From: Opisthocomus hoazin
Taxonomy: Eukaryota > Chordata > Aves > Opisthocomiformes > Opisthocomidae
DNA length: 64,000 nt
NCBI RefSeq assembly: GCF_030867145.1
Contig: NC_134417.1
Span: 6,673,577 to 6,737,576 of the forward strand
Direction of reading: 5' to 3'
A program made the position numbers and the translations under genes. Shown here piece by piece: positions 1 through 11,690 of the stretch (its first letter is position 1; each line of letters begins with the position of its first letter). Under the pieces are notes generated by a model that was not told the DNA's origin, searched no databases, and worked only from the letters and a program-made list of their open reading frames with translations.

Positions 1-3000
1 GGGTCAAACCAATCTTTCAGCCCGCTTTTCCTGTTACTGGCAGAGCTGGGCCACAGGGGTGAGAGAGGAGGAAATCCCATCCTGCTTTCTCCACACGGAA
101 ACTCCTATTGCTGCTGCTGGAGGTGGAAGATCTCAATCTGGCTGGGCTCCTCACTCGACACAGCAGAGCGCACCTTACACTCTTGATCACACAAGATGTG
201 GTAGGGCAGTCCTGAAGCAAGGGAAGAGCAGACATCTACCTGCTCTAGACCAAAGCTGGGCTGTGCCTGTGGCTGGTCCCTCTGCCCCAGGAGGGCTCCA
301 GCAGCCACCCAGCCCCGGGCAGGGCAGGGGAACAGGCCACAGCAGCCTCCATTCTGCACTTTTCCAGGACATCTTCTCCATTAAGTTTTCTCTCTCAAGG
401 ATTCCCTTGGCAGGAGTAGAGGAGCACAATCCACTGGAAGGGCAGTGTCTCTGCCCCCTGTGATGTCCAAACAAGGGTCAGGGTGACACTAGCTTGACGC
501 ATCCCTCAGCATGCGCTGGAATTGCATCTGGCCAGTGCACATGAGCAGAGAAGACACATTGCCTTGCTACAAATTCCTCAAAACGGCTGGCTGCCATCCA
601 CATTGGGTGAACTGGGCACTCACCACCAAGTGAGACAATCTATTTACAGCTTCCCACTGTGCAGACTAGCATGCACAGGAGCTAATGACAAGAGGGAATG
701 GAAAAGTAGTCCAGAAAGGACTGATCACAACAGAGAAAGCTCTGAAACTTCTGCTTAGAGATGGAACAAAAGGACATGGAAAAAGTGAAAAGCTGTTTAG
801 AAGGCATTTTAAAAAACAAGAAATACAAGTTGCAGACTCAAGGCCAGTCATAGAGCTGAAGGTATGTAAACACTGGCGGGCCCAGGGGAAAATGAATTAG
901 CAGGAGAGGACCGCTCTTGAAAGTGTTCCCACTGCATATCAGCTTGCCTGCCCCAGGGGAGAGCTCAAGAACCCATGAGACACAACTGTGCAGAGTCTCA
1001 GAGCACCGCACTATCCAAGATTACTCAAATAAACTTCCCTCCTCAACACTCAGCATCAAAGCCTAACTTGCAAATCAGACCCAAGAGCAACGTGACCAAG
1101 TGCCACATTTCAATAGCTGGGAGAATACAGCCAGACATGATATTCTTTCCTCTGGTGGAGAGAAAGAAGCCAAGAAGGACATGCACAAGGCAGGAAGCTC
1201 AACTCGTAAGGCCTAAGCGATGAGGAAGCAGTGGGATGCACTTCTAACGGTATTTGCTCCTGCAGGGGAAAGTATTTTCTCCCGAGAACCCGTTAAACAT
1301 GCATTCCCATTGTACAGGGCTCACTTCAGCCCAAGTGCTCTTGATTAAAAACTGACAAGTACCCAAATCCATACAAAACCAGGATGAAAGCTTTGAGAGA
1401 GCCCTCGTACCTAGCAGCTCTTACCAACTGGAGGCAACTGTTTCCTTTAGGAAAGGAAAATGCATCTCCCTTTTCTTCTTCTGTTTTTCCACCGAATGAC
1501 CCCTTCCTTCTGGGATTTATTTAAACAGCTAATGTAAATGCCAGCTCAGCCAGGCCCCAATCCAAAGCCTGTTAAAGTCAGTGGAAAGTCTCCTGCTGGC
1601 TGCAGAGCTGCTTTGGACCACACACCAGAGCCAGTGGTATTGTCACAGAGGTGATGCTTTTGCAGATCCTTCAACATCCAAAGCAAGTCAGGGCTCTGTG
1701 GTGCCAGTCTCCACACAGAAGGGCTTTCCTCACCCTGAATAACTAACAGGATCTGTGGAAACAGGGAAGCAAAATACAGCTTGAGCCTTACTATGCTCTG
1801 TGCCCTGTTCACTTTCTGCCTATATTCTCAGCCATTAATCTTGCTGTAATTGGGATTCAAGCTGTCCTTGCTACACCAGAGAAAAGCCAAACCTGAGATA
1901 ACTGGAATAGAGCATGCTGTAAAGTCGAATATAGCACAATGTACCCATGCAGTGGGACCAACAAGGATGCCAGATGTCCTCAGTCTTGCCTTCTTGAGGT
2001 CCATCAGGGCTTGTGCTTAGTCAAGACTTGTAGACGCTGTGGGCAGGAAGTGAGCACAGACAGCGCTAAAGTGTGAAGACTCAAAACCAGACCAGGGTGT
2101 GGAAGACGGCATGTAAGAGATTAAGGAGAAAAATCTCTCCAGCAAGATAGGGTCAGAATCCCCCACTCCTTTGCGGAAAGGCGTTGCGAGTGACTAACGG
2201 GGCTCCCCAGACTGTCTAGGCACTGCAGTGTCAGCCTGTAGCTGTTTTCTTAAGAAGCCTGGACAGTGAAAAACAGGCTGAGATGCTTTAGCCATTGGTA
2301 ATTGGCATGAAAACTCAGACTGCACTTGAGTCTCTGGTTTCCTTCGCTCAGTAAGCGCCTCTTTCCTCTGAACTATGAAAAAAATAGGAATGATGTCTGG
2401 CTACCACAGCCAACTCCGATTTGCTGGATTTAGCATTAAATGCTGAGTCCTGAGACTGCAGTTAGGATCAAGGAATGTTAAAAATCAGCAAACTCCTCCC
2501 CCTCTGCCACTCAGCAACCTTCTAGCAAGAGAAGTTATAATAATGAATTGATAAAAAGCAATTCAATACACAACTCCAGCTTCATGCTCACAGGTTATCC
2601 TGTTAGTTGCTCTAAGGCAGAGATGAGAGAGAAGCAAAAACAGAGCATACAGAAGGAAGGTTTGAATCCACCCCCTGTGCAGCCATCCAACTGCCAGCCA
2701 TTTATGCAGCATGGTGTCCCCAAATGAGGGACAGCACTGGCAACAGAGCTTAAGCCTGGGCTTCTATCACATTCCCAAAGTCTGTAGCATTGCCAGCCTC
2801 AAAGGGCTGAGTCTGGATCCCATTCTGACTACCTTGAACACCCCAAGCTTAGAACCAAGAGTTACAATTCCTAGCTTTACTTTCAACAAAATCATTTTAA
2901 ATCATCCATACTTTTCACTTGACTCCTGAGCTGAGAAGGTGAAGAACACCAAAAAAATGCAGCTCTCAATGAAACTGTCGATATACATTGGTGAGAACAG

Positions 3001-4763
3001 GACTCCCAGAAGCCAGCAGGGCTTTCTCCCCAGCATCACATTTATGCAGCGTAGCAGCATGCAGAGTCTGCTCCACCCGCAGCCATCCACCTTTACAGAA
3101 TCATAGAATTATGGCTTAATTCCCTCTGTCACTTCAGCTTTGGAGGTGGGCCAGTTCTGATGTAGTCAGCTACAGTCATCTAAGAAGATAACCTACTTAG
3201 CTGCAATGCAAATACCTGAGCCTGCAAACTTCACCTTCATTTTTCTGTAAGCCTTGACACAAATAAAGCTCAGCATTAAGTGACAAGGCAAGGCACCTGC
3301 ACTCTGAACACAGCCACACTCATACATTTCCGCCATACTTGCCCAGCTCTTACTTTCTGAGCCCACATGGCCTCCCAAGGCAATCTGCATTCCAGGCATG
3401 CTCTGAAAGGATTTCGAGGGCTGCAGTACTAGCTACAGAATCCAATTACGTCCATTTGCTACGACAAAACTTCAGTTCCCCTGATCCAGGGAGTAAATCT
3501 GCCATGCTCCATCTGCCAGGAGCCCTGCCCGAACAGCCCCTCTTGGAGACCTCTCTTGTTATCTGTTGTGGTTCTGGAGAGGACTTGTGTTCTCCACCAC
3601 AACACACTTCAGATCTGAAGTCCAGGATGTCAGCATGGGGCTTCTCTAGGGTGTCAGGGTTCCCATGCAGGTCATATGCATAAAGAAACATAGCTGACTG
3701 TGAAGGTAAAAAGCTTTTGAGTGAGAAAGCCTATTTGAAAGCACAACAGAAACCTGGACTTCTATCCTGTACCAACTACTCTCAAAGTAACAAAAATCAC
3801 TGCCTCCTGTGACACTTGTCAATGTCACTAGATCCAGCGTTTTCACACTACTATGCTGCTAAGCAAGTAGCTTGCTTTATTTTTTTCCTTTTTTTATTCT
3901 TTAATTTTAATTTTTTGTTTCCAGTCTTTAACATCTCCCGTCCCTTCCATGGACAACAACAAGACACTGCAGAAAACCTACAACCATGTCAGGACTTGTG
4001 TGACAAATCTCCATGTAAAATATTTCTCTTCCTTTGATTCCCCTAGACTGCACTCCCAATTGCAGGCAAGGACTGTTTGCAGGGAAGCAGAGGTTCCCCC
4101 CGCAGGAACAAAGCACAGAGTGTACCTTCGCTTTTGACAACCATCTCTGGGACCGGTCAAACAGAAGCAGAACATTCACGTCCAAGCAGTGAGAAAGTTT
4201 CTTGTCTGGAACTGCTAGCCTTGAGGGCCAAGGCTCCTGTCTCTCTGAGTACAAAAAGTAGAAGCAGCAATAGAAACAGCAAGCTCTGTTGCAGTCCTGG
4301 CTATTACTGCGGGAAAGGAAGCCAGAAAGAGAGGAACTCCCTTGTGATGAGTTGGTTCTGGCTCCTAGCATCAGCAGTGTGAGCTGGAACAAGGGAGACT
4401 CCCATGTAATGAATCTTCTCTGGCTGCCAACAGTGAGCAAAGGAGCTTGGAATGAGTGACCTCCCTGTGCAATAAGGTAACACCATCTCCAAAAGAGGAA
4501 GGGCAGGAGATGCCTTCTAGAATGAGTGAGAACCTGCCAGGAGGATATAATAAAACAGGGCATTTCCCTGCCAGAACAACAGAGCGTAGAGGAGCTCTCA
4601 TTAAATCATTAAAGCAGGGCACACTGCCAAACTGCCCACAGCCCTTTCAGAAACCGTGCCCCATCTTGCAGGCCATCCCAGAAACACGCCTTCTCTGAGA
4701 GAGGTGGCTCCATCCTGTTCCTTTCCACCCAGCCCTGTCTGCATATCTGTCAGGGCACAGTAC
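1..4763. other. BOK intron after the second visible coding exon
   Basis: No exon was recognised on either strand. Contents seen: a decayed tandem repeat at about 4330-4620, a T-rich patch near 3876-3920, and a tiny CR1-tail-like scrap near 3098. It is taken as intron because BOK is still open at 4764. Confidence 0.7.
4330..4620. repeat. Decayed tandem repeat, about 62-bp period
   Basis: Related blocks recur near 4335 (gaactcccttgtgatgag), 4397 (gactcccatgtaatgaat), 4458 (gacctccctgtgcaataa), 4529 (gaacctgccaggaggata) and 4591 (gagctctcattaaatcat). The spacings are roughly 62, 61, 71 and 62 bp. The first two units also share a following ctggctcc/ctggctgcc and a cagtg block. The copies are diverged and were aligned only by eye. 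Confidence 0.55.
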
Positions 4764-4892
4764 CTGCAGTGAAAATCTGCGCAGCTACTGCCAGGAAGGC
4801 GTCCGTCACCACTGTCTCTGAGTGCAGCGAGATGTTCAACTGGCGGGCGATATTCCGGTAGACGGTGGGGCGAATGTATTCCAGCTCATCCC
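4764..4892 (-). CDS. BOK: BOK second coding exon (BH3 end to BH1 approach)
   Basis: 129 nt. Acceptor TTTGTTTCCAG|GGGATGAG, donor ACTGCAG|GTACTG. It encodes DELEYIRPTVYRNIARQLN, then NISLHSETVVTDAFLAVA and QIFTAG. It ends one base into the next codon, just before the expected BH1 motif. Confidence 0.95.
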
Positions 4893-7800
4893 CTGGAAAC
4901 AAACAGTCAGGAGTCAGCATGCAGAACACCAAGTCCTGCTCTCACTGTGTAGGAATTACAGCTGGGGCCACCCCACGTATCCCTCCAGCCAAAGAGGCTT
5001 AACCCCAGCTCCACCTTATTTTAAAAAGGCGGCAGAGCGCTTAGGGTCATTTCAATGCAACCCCCTGCCACCCACTTTCCTAATATCCCCTGTGCCTAGG
5101 ACTTCTAAAGGGAGTGGGGACAGGCAGTAGCCCTGTACTAGTGGTGTGGCTGCAATAATCCACAATACAAATGATAAACCCAGGCTGGCTGCCTGCCTTT
5201 CCTCCAACACAAGAGACAGGGCTCAGATAAGCAAAGCCACCTCATTTTTCTTCAGAAGTGAAAAGAAGGCATGTACATCTCATAAGCTTTTGAGAGATAC
5301 GCCCTTTCTCAACACCCCATCAGACTTGTACAAAAAAGCCTGAAGATGAGAGCAACTCAGGAATGCTGGAGGGTGATGAAAGCCAAGGATCCACCCAGAG
5401 CTGCACAACATTAATTGAGCAAAGAGACTATCAGCTCAGCTATTTTACCCTCATACAGGCACTGAGTGACAATCCGGAGTTCTTCCTCTCCTCCAAATGG
5501 TTAAAGAGGTGTTCATTTGCCTGGCTGTGCCTCAGCAACAAGGTTCCTGACACACACACACAGACACACACTTTCACCTCCAGGTTGTTTTCTCCCCAGC
5601 TGGGAAATGGTTGGAGGTGTTAGGCTATTTTGAAGACCAAGACGGAAATACCAAGGACAAGCAGAGAACCTCCTCCCACATATCTGAGCTATGGAGCTTG
5701 GGCAACAGCAGTAAAGCTTTTCCTCTGTAGCAAAACAAACCATTTGTGAGCAGTAGGATGAATAAAGCCCAGGTTCCAATGGATTTATCTCCCTAAAGGG
5801 GTTCACAGATACTTAATGAGGCTTGCCCAGCTGCTGTAGGAGCACCACACAATGCAAACCTTGCATGGGACCAAGGCCCTCTGTGCGTGGAGTGTCCTGT
5901 TTGGTTTAGGTTTTAGAAGAACACTCTGTGTCCTCCTCCTGCAGGAGAGTGCTCTGGAGCACCCAGGGGAGAGGAGAGCTGTCACGACAGCTTTACATCC
6001 CACTGCAAGACCCAGATGACTTGCCCCAGACAGAGAGCAACTGATCCTTCTGAAAATTTTACTCAGATGGGAACTGAAAAGGAAGGTGCCTCTCCAATCA
6101 GAGTCATTAGCTACCGAACCTTAACTCATCTAACTGGTCACTGGCACTCAGCACAGGCACAGCCCAGTTCTACCGAGCTCTCCGGGATTCTCCAGGCCCT
6201 TTGTGCATATGGGATTGCCCCACACAATCTGACAGCAAGAGGAAACCCTGCAAACATATGGCCAGCCCTGATAAGAGGAAACATTACTTGCACTACTCAA
6301 CAGCTGTTTTCTCCTCACAGGGAGCACACGGGCTTCCCCGTAAATGGGAGGAAATGGGGATAGCCCTGCCTGTGGTTAGCCCAGAGGGAGGCATGGGAGG
6401 CTGGGATCAGCACTTGGTAGCCTGCCATTGCTACAGCTTTTAACAAGCAGTGCCTGGGGGCCCCAGATGAGCTCAGGGCCCGTTTTGGTTGGAGGCATAC
6501 ATGCTGCTAAAGCAGGCCCTGCCCTGCAGCAATGCACAGGGCAGACAAGAGCAGCCAGGGAAGAAAAGCACAGGAAAGCAGTCCCAGGCTCATGGACACT
6601 CCCTGCCCCAGCAGCCCTAGGACCTCTCCAGCAGCACATTACATGGGTGGCAGCCTTTGGTGTCCATATTCCGATGCCCAGCTGTGCACTTCACAACATT
6701 GAAAGCAATTTCTGTGCTTCTCTTTCCTCCAGTAATCATGGAGGAATAAGTAGGGCAGCAGTGAGTTTCCACACAGGGAAGCTCAGTGTAGAGGTGAGAG
6801 GGCACTTACCTGGGTCTGGGCTACAGAAGACACAAGTTCAGATAAACCAGACCTCAGACACATATGGCAGGTTGGTCTGGGGTGTCTCATTTGGCCATAC
6901 CATTAGGTTTTACCTCCTCTGACTCATTAATTGCAGGAATTCGCTGCTAAGCCGCACTGAGCTGACAGGTTCTCGCTCCCCAAGACTTTGCAGGTGCATT
7001 GCTTGTGCCCAGCTCCTCTGCTAGCCCACCAGCCAGTTCATCAGACTCTACTGCCTTGGCACATGCAAGAGGACGGACTAGGAAATTTTTCTACTTCTCA
7101 TCTCCACAGGCTTCTCAGCACTATCATGCAGAAAAAAAATGGTCTGGCTTGTTGCATTGCTTAGTAAGCAGCTAAGGACTACGGTTCCTGGCAGGTGGCT
7201 GGATACCATACGGCCTTGTACTGGTTTATAGCCTCAAACTGGAAAAGAAAGGGACAGGCCATGTGGCAGGCAGCATTTCTGAACAAACAGGATGGAAACA
7301 ACTCTTCATTCTAATAAGAAGGACTGCTAACTCTTCTTGTTGCATGGGTGCCACATGGCTCTCTCCAGACAGATTTGCTCAGAGAAAGCGCCAAGTTCCT
7401 GGGACTATCAGCCAATCTTTCCATCTGGACACAAATAAGTTACAGGAGAGTCATCCAGGAGACGCCTTCAGATCCAGTCTGCCACCTGCTTGGCCTTTAA
7501 CATGCTCCTGGCCACCCACAGAAGATCTGGTCGAAAGCAAACAAACCTCAACCCCCAATCCAGGCAGAGAAGAAAAGGAGGACAAAAAGGCAGTAAGATT
7601 GAAAGAAGAAGAAGAAAAAAAACACAAAACAAAAAAACCCAAAAACCCAAAGACCAAACAACCACTGGAAACAAAAACAGAAGAGAAGTAAGCATGGGAG
7701 AGAAAAGTGAAAAAGAATTAATGAAACTAAAGTCAGTTAAAAGAAACACAGCCACGCCTTAAAAAGAAATTTGGGATAATATCAAACAGAAGTAGAAAGA

Positions 7801-9105
7801 AAGAGGAGAAAGTGGGGAGACCAGCCTGGTCCTGAGTTTGTTAGGCCCAGCTAAAGGTTACTGCACCAGACTTCTTTAAACTTCAGTGTAATTAAATCCG
7901 ATGCAAATGCTAGTGGTAATTTCCAGGCAAAAGAGGGATGCTGGAAGCAACTTCCAAGAACGAGGGTGTCAGGATCCCAAAAGACAAATGGCTAGACTTG
8001 AGCACGCAGGAGGCTAAAATCTAAAACAAAAGGCCAGGCACCTGTCAGCATTTAGAGGGTGCTCCTGGTACAAGCACAGCTCCAGAGCATGTCTCCATGC
8101 AGCAGCCTACAGGTATAACCTTCAAATCGCTCTCCCTGTAGCCCCAGCAGTCACCTGGCCATGGGGGGAGCTGGCTACTTTGGGCACTGAATGGCAGTGT
8201 ATGCTAGGCAACATCAGCCAACTCCTCCTCGCTCCAACAAAAAGCAAGAAAACTCATGTATTGCTGAATTAATAAGTAGGCAAATGAAGATTTACACACT
8301 GTCAACACAGTGTCATTGCAAAGTGGCTTTATAAATATCTCCAAAGCACACGGTCTAAGCAACTACCCCCAAATTAAACGTCCTTGCAGCTGGGCAAGCA
8401 ACTCATGAAGCCCAAGTCTAGCGGTAGCAGTACTCTACTAGATGCCAGCTTGGGCTGCATCACGGCAGCCAAGTCGCCTGTGTCTGGAGAAAACACTGCA
8501 AGACCTGTTAAAATGCCAAGCAGGAAAGACTACTCGAACTACAGTCAAAACTGTTACACAGCTGGAGTTTTATGCAGGTAAAATTAGTTTGCTGTTGTGC
8601 TTTCTTGGACTGCATTGTGATTTTAAGTTGTTCCAAGTCCTCACAAAAAAGTAGCTCTGCAGAAACACTGTACTCCAGTGCTCCAAGGGACAGAGGAAAT
8701 GCAGGTAAAGGAGCTCTTCAGGGAAGATCACCAAAACCAAATCTAAATGCCAAAAGCAGAGAAGAAAAACCTCTATATCATGACATGAAAAGCCTCTTGG
8801 CACTCTTCAGTTCCAGAAACCCTGGTCTGGTCTGAATTGCTCCCTATAGTTTCAGTTCTCACCCATACCTGCAGGGACTTACCTAGTCGCAGCAATATGG
8901 TGGACACCTCGGCCAGCTTACCCCCTGGCACTGGGGCATTGTACTCGGGTTTGCTCCAGCTGACACCCGCTCGAATTAGCCTCGAATTTATGTAGTCTCT
9001 GCAGAGAGCCTTGGCTTGGGACACAAGCTCCTTGTCGGTGGGAGATCTGTCAAAAACCTCCATCACCTCTGCAGCAAAGACTGAGGACCGGCGTAGCACT
9101 TCCAT
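4764..9105 (-). CDS. BOK: BOK, BCL-2-related ovarian killer (5' coding part only)
   Basis: BOK is a multi-BH-domain BCL-2 family protein, known to sit mainly on ER and mitochondrial membranes and to promote outer-membrane permeabilisation. Two coding exons are visible: 9105-8883 (ATG at 9105-9103, residues 1-74 plus one base) and 4892-4764 (completes Gly75, then 42 further residues plus one base). They join cleanly (CTAG|GTAAGT to TTCCAG|GGGATGAG) to give 117 codons. The protein starts MEVLRRSSVFAAEVMEVFDR, and the BH3 core L-R-L-G-D-E is split by the junction at residues 73-77. The second exon carries DELEYIRPTVYRNIARQLN and the stretch VVTDAFLAVAAQIFTAG that leads into BH1. The family is about 213 residues long, so BH1/BH2 and the C-terminal membrane anchor are absent. 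I found no matching exon between 1 and 4763, so they should lie left of the window. Identity rests on recalled similarity to vertebrate BOK. Confidence 0.96.
5551..5571. repeat. Short (CA)n microsatellite
   Basis: Interrupted CA dinucleotide run (cacacacacacagacacaca) inside the BOK intron. Confidence 0.85.
7560..7690. repeat. Purine/A-rich low-complexity tract
   Basis: A long purine-biased stretch with GAA runs and A-runs broken by single C or CC, within the BOK intron. The open frames across it are compositional and not believed to be genes. Confidence 0.7.
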
Positions 9106-9142
9106 GCCTGGCTGGCTGAACCCACACCTCAGCATACACTTG
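8883..9142 (-). CDS. BOK: BOK first coding exon with short 5' UTR
   Basis: Coding part is 9105-8883 and ends in the donor CTAG|GTAAGT. The ATG at 9105-9103 is the conserved BOK start (MEVLRRSSVF). A longer in-frame reading back to 9210 exists, but its sequence is not BOK-like. A plausible acceptor (GCTTCCAG|CAAG) would start the exon at 9142, so the leader would be about 37 nt on this exon; that boundary is inferred. Confidence 0.93.
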
Positions 9143-10199
9143 CTGGAAGCAGCCTTAGATGAGAATCTGCAGAAGCTGTGTGGTAATCCTCTGGTCTCTC
9201 GGTTTGTCACAGCTCCCAGCAGCTATTCTCAGAAGGCCAGTTTTTTGTTTTACCTGGTGAATAAAAGTTATCTGTAAGTCCTCTAGCATTGCAAAAATGT
9301 AAATCAGAAACCCAAGTATTATACCTCAACAGTTCTGCTAAAGTCAGTAGTATCATATTTGCAAAACATCTGTCTCTGCGCATCTCACAGACAAGGGGCA
9401 AAGTCTTCTGTCTTCCAGCCACTCTTTCACCAGCAGTGTGACTCACAGGAGGGCTGCTCCTTTGAACAATCAAGGTGTTTCCTCTTTTCCAGTTCAGATT
9501 CAGCAGTCCTAGAATTACCCTTCAGAGACACTAGATGGTCAGAGCGTGGAAACAATTCATAGAATGTGCAGACAACCTCAGCTTGTTTCAATTAAACTGG
9601 AAAAATACCCCAAATCCCAAATACCAGCTGCAGTAACCTCAACCAGATGTCAACAGACATTCCAGCTCAGTAGGTCATGGATCTTTCAGAAGAAATGGCA
9701 CTACTGCAAGAACAGGGGTACAGGAGCATTTGAAATGTCTCGCTGGAGACGGTTTACCACATTCTCAGTTTAGGTTTTGGTTCTGCCACTCTTTTTTTTT
9801 TTTTCCCAAAGCTACATGCATATTACTTCTCGAAAACCTCTAGCAACAGCAGAGAAAGCAAAACAGAAAAGCAGATTTTTAAAAACTTGTCAGGTGTGAA
9901 CGCCTAAAGAGAAAATTCAAAATTTCTTCAGAGACTACTCAATTCATCTGCTGATTTGACTTTTTAATGCAGTGCTGCTTCTGAAGTCATTATTCAGATG
10001 TTAGTCACTGTATTTTTCAGTCCCCAGTTTTAGACATCTACTTACAGTAATGATTTTCAAATGAAATAAAGCCAGTTATTCTTCGTTTTCCCAATGAAAA
10101 ACATATTTACCTCTCATGTTGCACTCTTTCCCTCTCAGTGATTTCTTTTTGGGTTTGGTTTCATGTTTCTTTGGAAGATCTGTGTCAATGAACACCAGG

Positions 10200-10800
10200 T
10201 TTTGGATTCATAGGCTACTGTCACACTTCTCCGGAGAGCACCAGCCTTCTCTGCCGTGCTGTCCGCAGGGCTCCCGCCAGTGCCTCCAGCCCCACCGCTC
10301 CCACCTCGCATCCCGGCTGCGCTCCGCCGGGATCCTCGGGGCTTGCTCTGCTGCTTTTAAGGGACCCAGCAGCAGGGGAAAGCTGCTAGCTTTAGCCTTG
10401 TAAGGAAGATGAAATAAGCGGGAGGTGGGGCTACTAGAGCCGGAGAGCAGCACTTTCTCCTCCCCTTGCTTTCTCTCTTAAGGAGGTTCTCCCTCGTTCT
10501 GCTGCCAGCCTGCAGGGACCTCGCTCAAGGACCAGTCTTTGGGGTAAGGGCAGGAGCAGAATTTCTGGGCCGGGTTTCCCCATGTAACAGACAGGGTTGG
10601 ATGCACTGATGAAATAGGAATATCTCCCGTGGCCGCTTTTGCCGGGTGGATGCTGGCCAGGCATTTTCAGACGGCAGCCGAGCTGGGGAACTGCAGCAGG
10701 TCGTACTTCAGCGGTGGGCTAGTCATGCCAGTTCAGTCCCAGGGGATGGAGGGGATAAACAGAGCGCTACACCTCGGGGCTAAAGCGAGTGGGACTTGCA
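10200..10800 (-). promoter_or_regulatory. BOK: Small CpG-rich patch, candidate BOK promoter / first exon
   Basis: CpG dinucleotides cluster at about 10215-10350 and again at 10625-10785, in otherwise CpG-poor DNA, about 1.1-1.7 kb upstream of the first BOK coding exon. The position fits a non-coding first exon of BOK read leftwards. A possible donor is GATGCGAG|GTGGGA near 10308. No TATA box or transcript evidence is seen, so this is inference. Confidence 0.4.
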
Positions 10801-11534
10801 TTCCCCCAAACTATGCGTACACTGGTTAAAAAAGAATGAAGTGTGTTTGCCGATAGGAAATAGTTTGTCCAGGATGAACTGGAACATGCCCGTTTCATCT
10901 CAGTGTGTTAAGAAAACTAACATATAAAGTTGAAGGAAAACATTTTGATTAGTTCCGACATACTTACAAATTAATTTCAATATCAACTTCTTGTTGCAAC
11001 AGTATCATAGTGATGCCACAATGCTCAACTTTTTTTCCATGTCTGTGCAATACCATTTCAACTCAACAGAGCACATACAAGTGTTGGCTTTTTGCGTTAT
11101 GATTTGAAACAAAAGAAGCTTCAGAAATAGAAGCTTCCTGCAGACAAGAAGTTGTACCATCTCAAACACAAATTCTCCTCAACAAATAACAATTTGTATT
11201 TGGTGTGTTCAAAAGACAGCCTTTCCAAAAGGAGGTCAGAAGCAAGAGGTTGCCATTTGAGGTAAGTACACCTCGCCAAGGTGCTGATCGCAAAAAAACC
11301 CCAAGCACAACCCCCCCCACTGCCAGTCTCAAAATCGAGCGATAAAAAGAAACAAATGAATTGCATGTAAAAGCCTTATTATATGATGTATCAGATAGTC
11401 TGGCCAGCATGAACGCACAGCTCATGCACAGGCTCAAAACAGAGCATGTGTTTTGGTCTGCCATGAACTGGATTGCTTTGCTGTGTTGGGAAGGGGGCTG
11501 CAGTAAAGCCCGTTCTCCCTCCAGCGACAGATCC

Positions 11535-11690
11535 TCTTTCTGAGCCAGCTTCTCTGGAGATATTCAAGACCCGCCTGGACAAGGTCCTCTACAACCTACT
11601 GTAGGTGACCCTGCTTCGGCAGGAGGGTTGGACTAGATGACCCACAGAGGTCCCGTCCAACCCCTACCATTCTGTGATTCTGTGATTCTT
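11535..11690 (+). mobile_element. CR1 LINE 3' fragment
   Basis: Severely 5'-truncated CR1. It starts around tctctggagatattcaagac, continues through ttcggcaggagggttggact, and ends in the avian CR1 tail attctgtgattctgtgattct. Sense orientation is plus. Confidence 0.93.

Larger units (their letters stand above)
4893..8882. other. BOK intron between the two visible coding exons
   Basis: Bounded by the donor at 8882-8881 and the acceptor at 4894-4893 (minus strand). It holds a CA repeat and a purine-rich tract. No further exon or clear transposon was recognised. Confidence 0.85.

Noticed and set aside
3097-3116. agaatcatagaattatggc as a CR1 tail (and a similar scrap at about 14136)
   Set aside because: Under 20 bp of resemblance, too short to call.
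3928-4563. 211-codon minus-strand open frame
   Set aside because: It lies over the decayed tandem repeat and BOK intron. It has no recognisable family, no intact BOK continuation and no supporting splice context.
1-4763. Remaining BOK coding exons (BH1/BH2 and membrane anchor)
   Set aside because: I looked on the minus strand for the expected WGKVV…GGW region and found no match, so they are taken to lie outside the window.
7263-7691. 142-codon plus-strand open frame ending in a Lys/Glu-rich tail
   Set aside because: The tail is the purine/A-rich low-complexity tract and the rest has no recognisable domain. It lies in a BOK intron.
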